Positions 62,567 to 64,000 of a stretch of 64,000 nt of DNA are shown here, piece by piece (position 1 is the stretch's first letter; each line of letters opens with the position of its first letter). The translations under genes were made by a program, and so were the position numbers. This DNA is from JANQIO01 sp965601975 (GTDB taxonomy: Bacteria > Pseudomonadota > Gammaproteobacteria > Pseudomonadales > Halieaceae): positions 2,666,001-2,730,000 of the forward strand of contig OZ271856.1 in NCBI GenBank assembly GCA_965601975.1, read 5' to 3'. Under the pieces are notes generated by a model. That model had not been told where the DNA came from, ran no database searches, and was given only the letters and a program-made list of their open reading frames with translations.

Positions 62567-63741
62567 TGTTGCCTCACAGCAACTGGAACTTCCCGACCCG
62601 CATGTGGTTCGGCAATGGCCGCCTGGACGAACTCCCCGCCGCCTGCAGGCAACTGTCGCTGTCGCGGCCCCTGCTGGTCACGGATCGAGGTCTCGCCGAA
62701 CTGCCGTTTGTGGCCAGGGCGCGCGCAATACTGTCTGAATCCGGGCTGGGTGACGCCTTTCACAGCGACGTCGACGGGAATCCCGCGGGGCGTCATGTCG
62801 ATACAGGCATCGCCCGTTTCCTGGAGAACGACTGTGACGGGGTGATCGGACTGGGCGGCGGTTCGGCGCTGGATGCGGCCAAGTCCATTGCCCTCGCCGC
62901 CAGGCAGTCGCGGGACCTGTTTGATTTCGAGGACGTCGGCGACAACTGGACCCGAGCCGACGCGCAAGCGATCGTTCCGATCATTGCCATCCCCACCACA
63001 GCGGGCACCGGCTCCGAGGTCGGGCGCGCCGCGGTGATCCTGGACGAGCAGGCGCGCAGCAAGAAAATCCTGTTCCATCCCCGCATGCTGCCGTCCATTG
63101 TGATCTCAGATCCCGAGCTGACCACGGGGCTGCCGGCAAACATCACCGCCTGGACCGGGGTCGACGCCTTCGTGCACTCCCTGGAGGCCTGGTGCGCGCC
63201 CGGCTACCATCCCATGGCGGAGGGCATTGCCATCGAGGCCATGCGCATGGTGTTGAAATGGCTGCCGCAGGCGGTGGCCGCAGGCGACGATCTCGAGGCC
63301 CGGGGTCATATGCTGGTGGCGGCGTCCATGGGCGCTACCGCTTTCCAGAAAGGGCTGGGATCGATCCATTCGGTCTCCCATGTTCTCGGCGCCCTGTACG
63401 GCACCCACCACGGGCTCGCCAACGCGGTGATTATGCCCTACGGCGTCGCGCGCAACGCACGCTACCTGGAGTCGAGGGTTCCCGCCCTGTGCTCGGCCCT
63501 GGGTCTGCAGGGCGAGACCACCGCTGACCTGGTAGGCCACCTGCAGGCGTTTTGCCGGAATCTCGACATTCCCGAGAGCCTTGGTGAGCTGGGTATCACC
63601 ACCGACGATGCCGCCGACATCGGCCAACGCGCCTTCGCCGATCCTTCCACCCCCACCAATGCGGGCCCGGTGCAGGCGGAGGACCTGGAAGCCCTGTTTC
63701 TGGATGCCGCCGCGGGCCGGGTAACGGTCAGCCAGGCATAG
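62566..63741 (+). CDS. Iron-containing alcohol dehydrogenase
   Basis: 391 residues of the group III (Fe-ADH) family. The NAD-binding GLGGGSALDAAKSIAL is at about 106-121. The metal site is formed by Asp in DPELTTGLPANITAWTGVDA and His residues in VHSLEAW and GSIHSVSHVLGALYGTHHGLANAV. It starts inside the stop codon of the GS-like gene (1-bp overlap). It could oxidise an amino-alcohol or aldehyde made in that pathway. Confidence 0.9.
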   Translation: MLPHSNWNFPTRMWFGNGRLDELPAACRQLSLSRPLLVTDRGLAELPFVARARAILSESGLGDAFHSDVDGNPAGRHVDTGIARFLENDCDGVIGLGGGSALDAAKSIALAARQSRDLFDFEDVGDNWTRADAQAIVPIIAIPTTAGTGSEVGRAAVILDEQARSKKILFHPRMLPSIVISDPELTTGLPANITAWTGVDAFVHSLEAWCAPGYHPMAEGIAIEAMRMVLKWLPQAVAAGDDLEARGHMLVAASMGATAFQKGLGSIHSVSHVLGALYGTHHGLANAVIMPYGVARNARYLESRVPALCSALGLQGETTADLVGHLQAFCRNLDIPESLGELGITTDDAADIGQRAFADPSTPTNAGPVQAEDLEALFLDAAAGRVTVSQA

Positions 63742-63744
63742 ATC

Positions 63745-64000
63745 TCACGGGGGCGTTGGCCTGGGCCGGACGCTGGCGATCAGGCCGCGGTTGGGGCTGA
63801 CCCTGTTGTCGACCAGGTCGCACCAGGCGGCCGCGGCGGCTTCAGCATCATCGATGTGTTCGATGCTGATCTGCCCCGCAACCTGCCCGGCGACGCCTAT
63901 TACCGCGTCAGTCGCTCGCCCCATGACGACACCGGGGCCCCACTCCGCATCGCGCTTGGCGATTTGCGCCGGTGCGAAGAAGAACTCCGGCTTGGGCCCG
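63745..64000 (-). CDS. DUF2855 family protein (N-terminus cut by window edge)
   Basis: The last ~84 codons of a minus-strand gene with stop at 63745-63747. The readable sequence PEFFFAPAQIAKRDAEWG is characteristic of the C-terminal part of DUF2855, a Rossmann-type oxidoreductase-like family of unknown substrate. It is convergent with the iron alcohol dehydrogenase (3 bp between stops). Identification rests on this short motif. Confidence 0.6.
   Translation of the reverse strand, partial: GPKPEFFFAPAQIAKRDAEWGPGVVMGRATDAVIGVAGQVAGQISIEHIDDAEAAAAAWCDLVDNRVSPNRGLIASVRPRPTPP

Noticed and set aside
1..64000. tRNA, rRNA, CRISPR, insertion sequence or integrative element
   Set aside because: No cloverleaf, spaced direct-repeat array, transposase/integrase motif or attachment-site duplication was seen; the only repeats are the palindromic family and the short anr-upstream repeat.

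Overview
This is a GC-rich, densely coded chromosomal window from a gammaproteobacterium. The pepA-holC-valS block, SlyX, YciH, an Anr/FNR-type regulator beside a complete cbb3 oxidase operon, and an OmpW porin all fit that class. A marine, Halieaceae-like heterotroph would suit the mix of F420 genes, TonB uptake and ring-cleavage enzymes, but that family-level guess is inference. I saw no tRNA, rRNA, CRISPR array, complete prophage or insertion sequence.

Layout. 1-2.2 kb: a minus-strand coenzyme F420 operon (npdG-cofE-cofD; cofD runs off the edge), divergent from an SDR gene. 3.3-8.6 kb: a very large DUF1631-GGDEF-EAL protein with degenerate catalytic motifs, followed by a LuxR-type regulator. 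8.6-9.5 kb: an extradiol-type ring-cleavage dioxygenase. 9.6-21.1 kb: a microaerobic respiration block, hemN (with an Anr box), anr, a Yip1 membrane protein, ccoNOQP, ccoGHIS and a TauE/SafE-like exporter. 21.1-23.7 kb: ompW and GTP-dependent PEP carboxykinase. 23.9-27.5 kb: a tightly overlapping minus-strand run of six small genes. 27.6-31.8 kb: a duplicated GNAT-like protein, then an HsaD-like hydrolase and HsaA-like flavin monooxygenase, then an SDR. 31.8-38.1 kb: dehydrogenase, membrane proteins, an aminotransferase, and MarR/hpd (tyrosine catabolism) with a clear palindromic operator. 38.2-42 kb: a secreted trypsin-like protease and a TonB-dependent receptor. 42.3-46.3 kb: a ThDP enzyme, trhO, BolA and an AraC regulator. 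46.3-51.6 kb: an acidic repeat protein, a two-component system, an RDD protein and a putative zinc-protease lipoprotein. 51.8-58.3 kb: pepA-holC-valS, two cold-shock-domain proteins, slyX and yciH. 58.4-61.1 kb: a structured leader with a small hypothetical gene, then the arsenosugar-type arsS plus two glycosyltransferases. 61.2-64 kb: a glutamine-synthetase-like ligase, an iron alcohol dehydrogenase and a partial DUF2855 gene.

The most unusual non-coding signal is a family of three ~120-bp palindromic elements (36.29, 41.87 and 42.08 kb). They share a conserved core, but the sequence of both the outer stem and an inner hairpin differs between copies while pairing is preserved. That is a covariation pattern expected of a selected structure. 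Other points worth attention are F420 genes in a gammaproteobacterium, scattered steroid/aromatic meta-cleavage homologues, a membrane-tethered cold-shock domain, and the absence of lptFG next to pepA.
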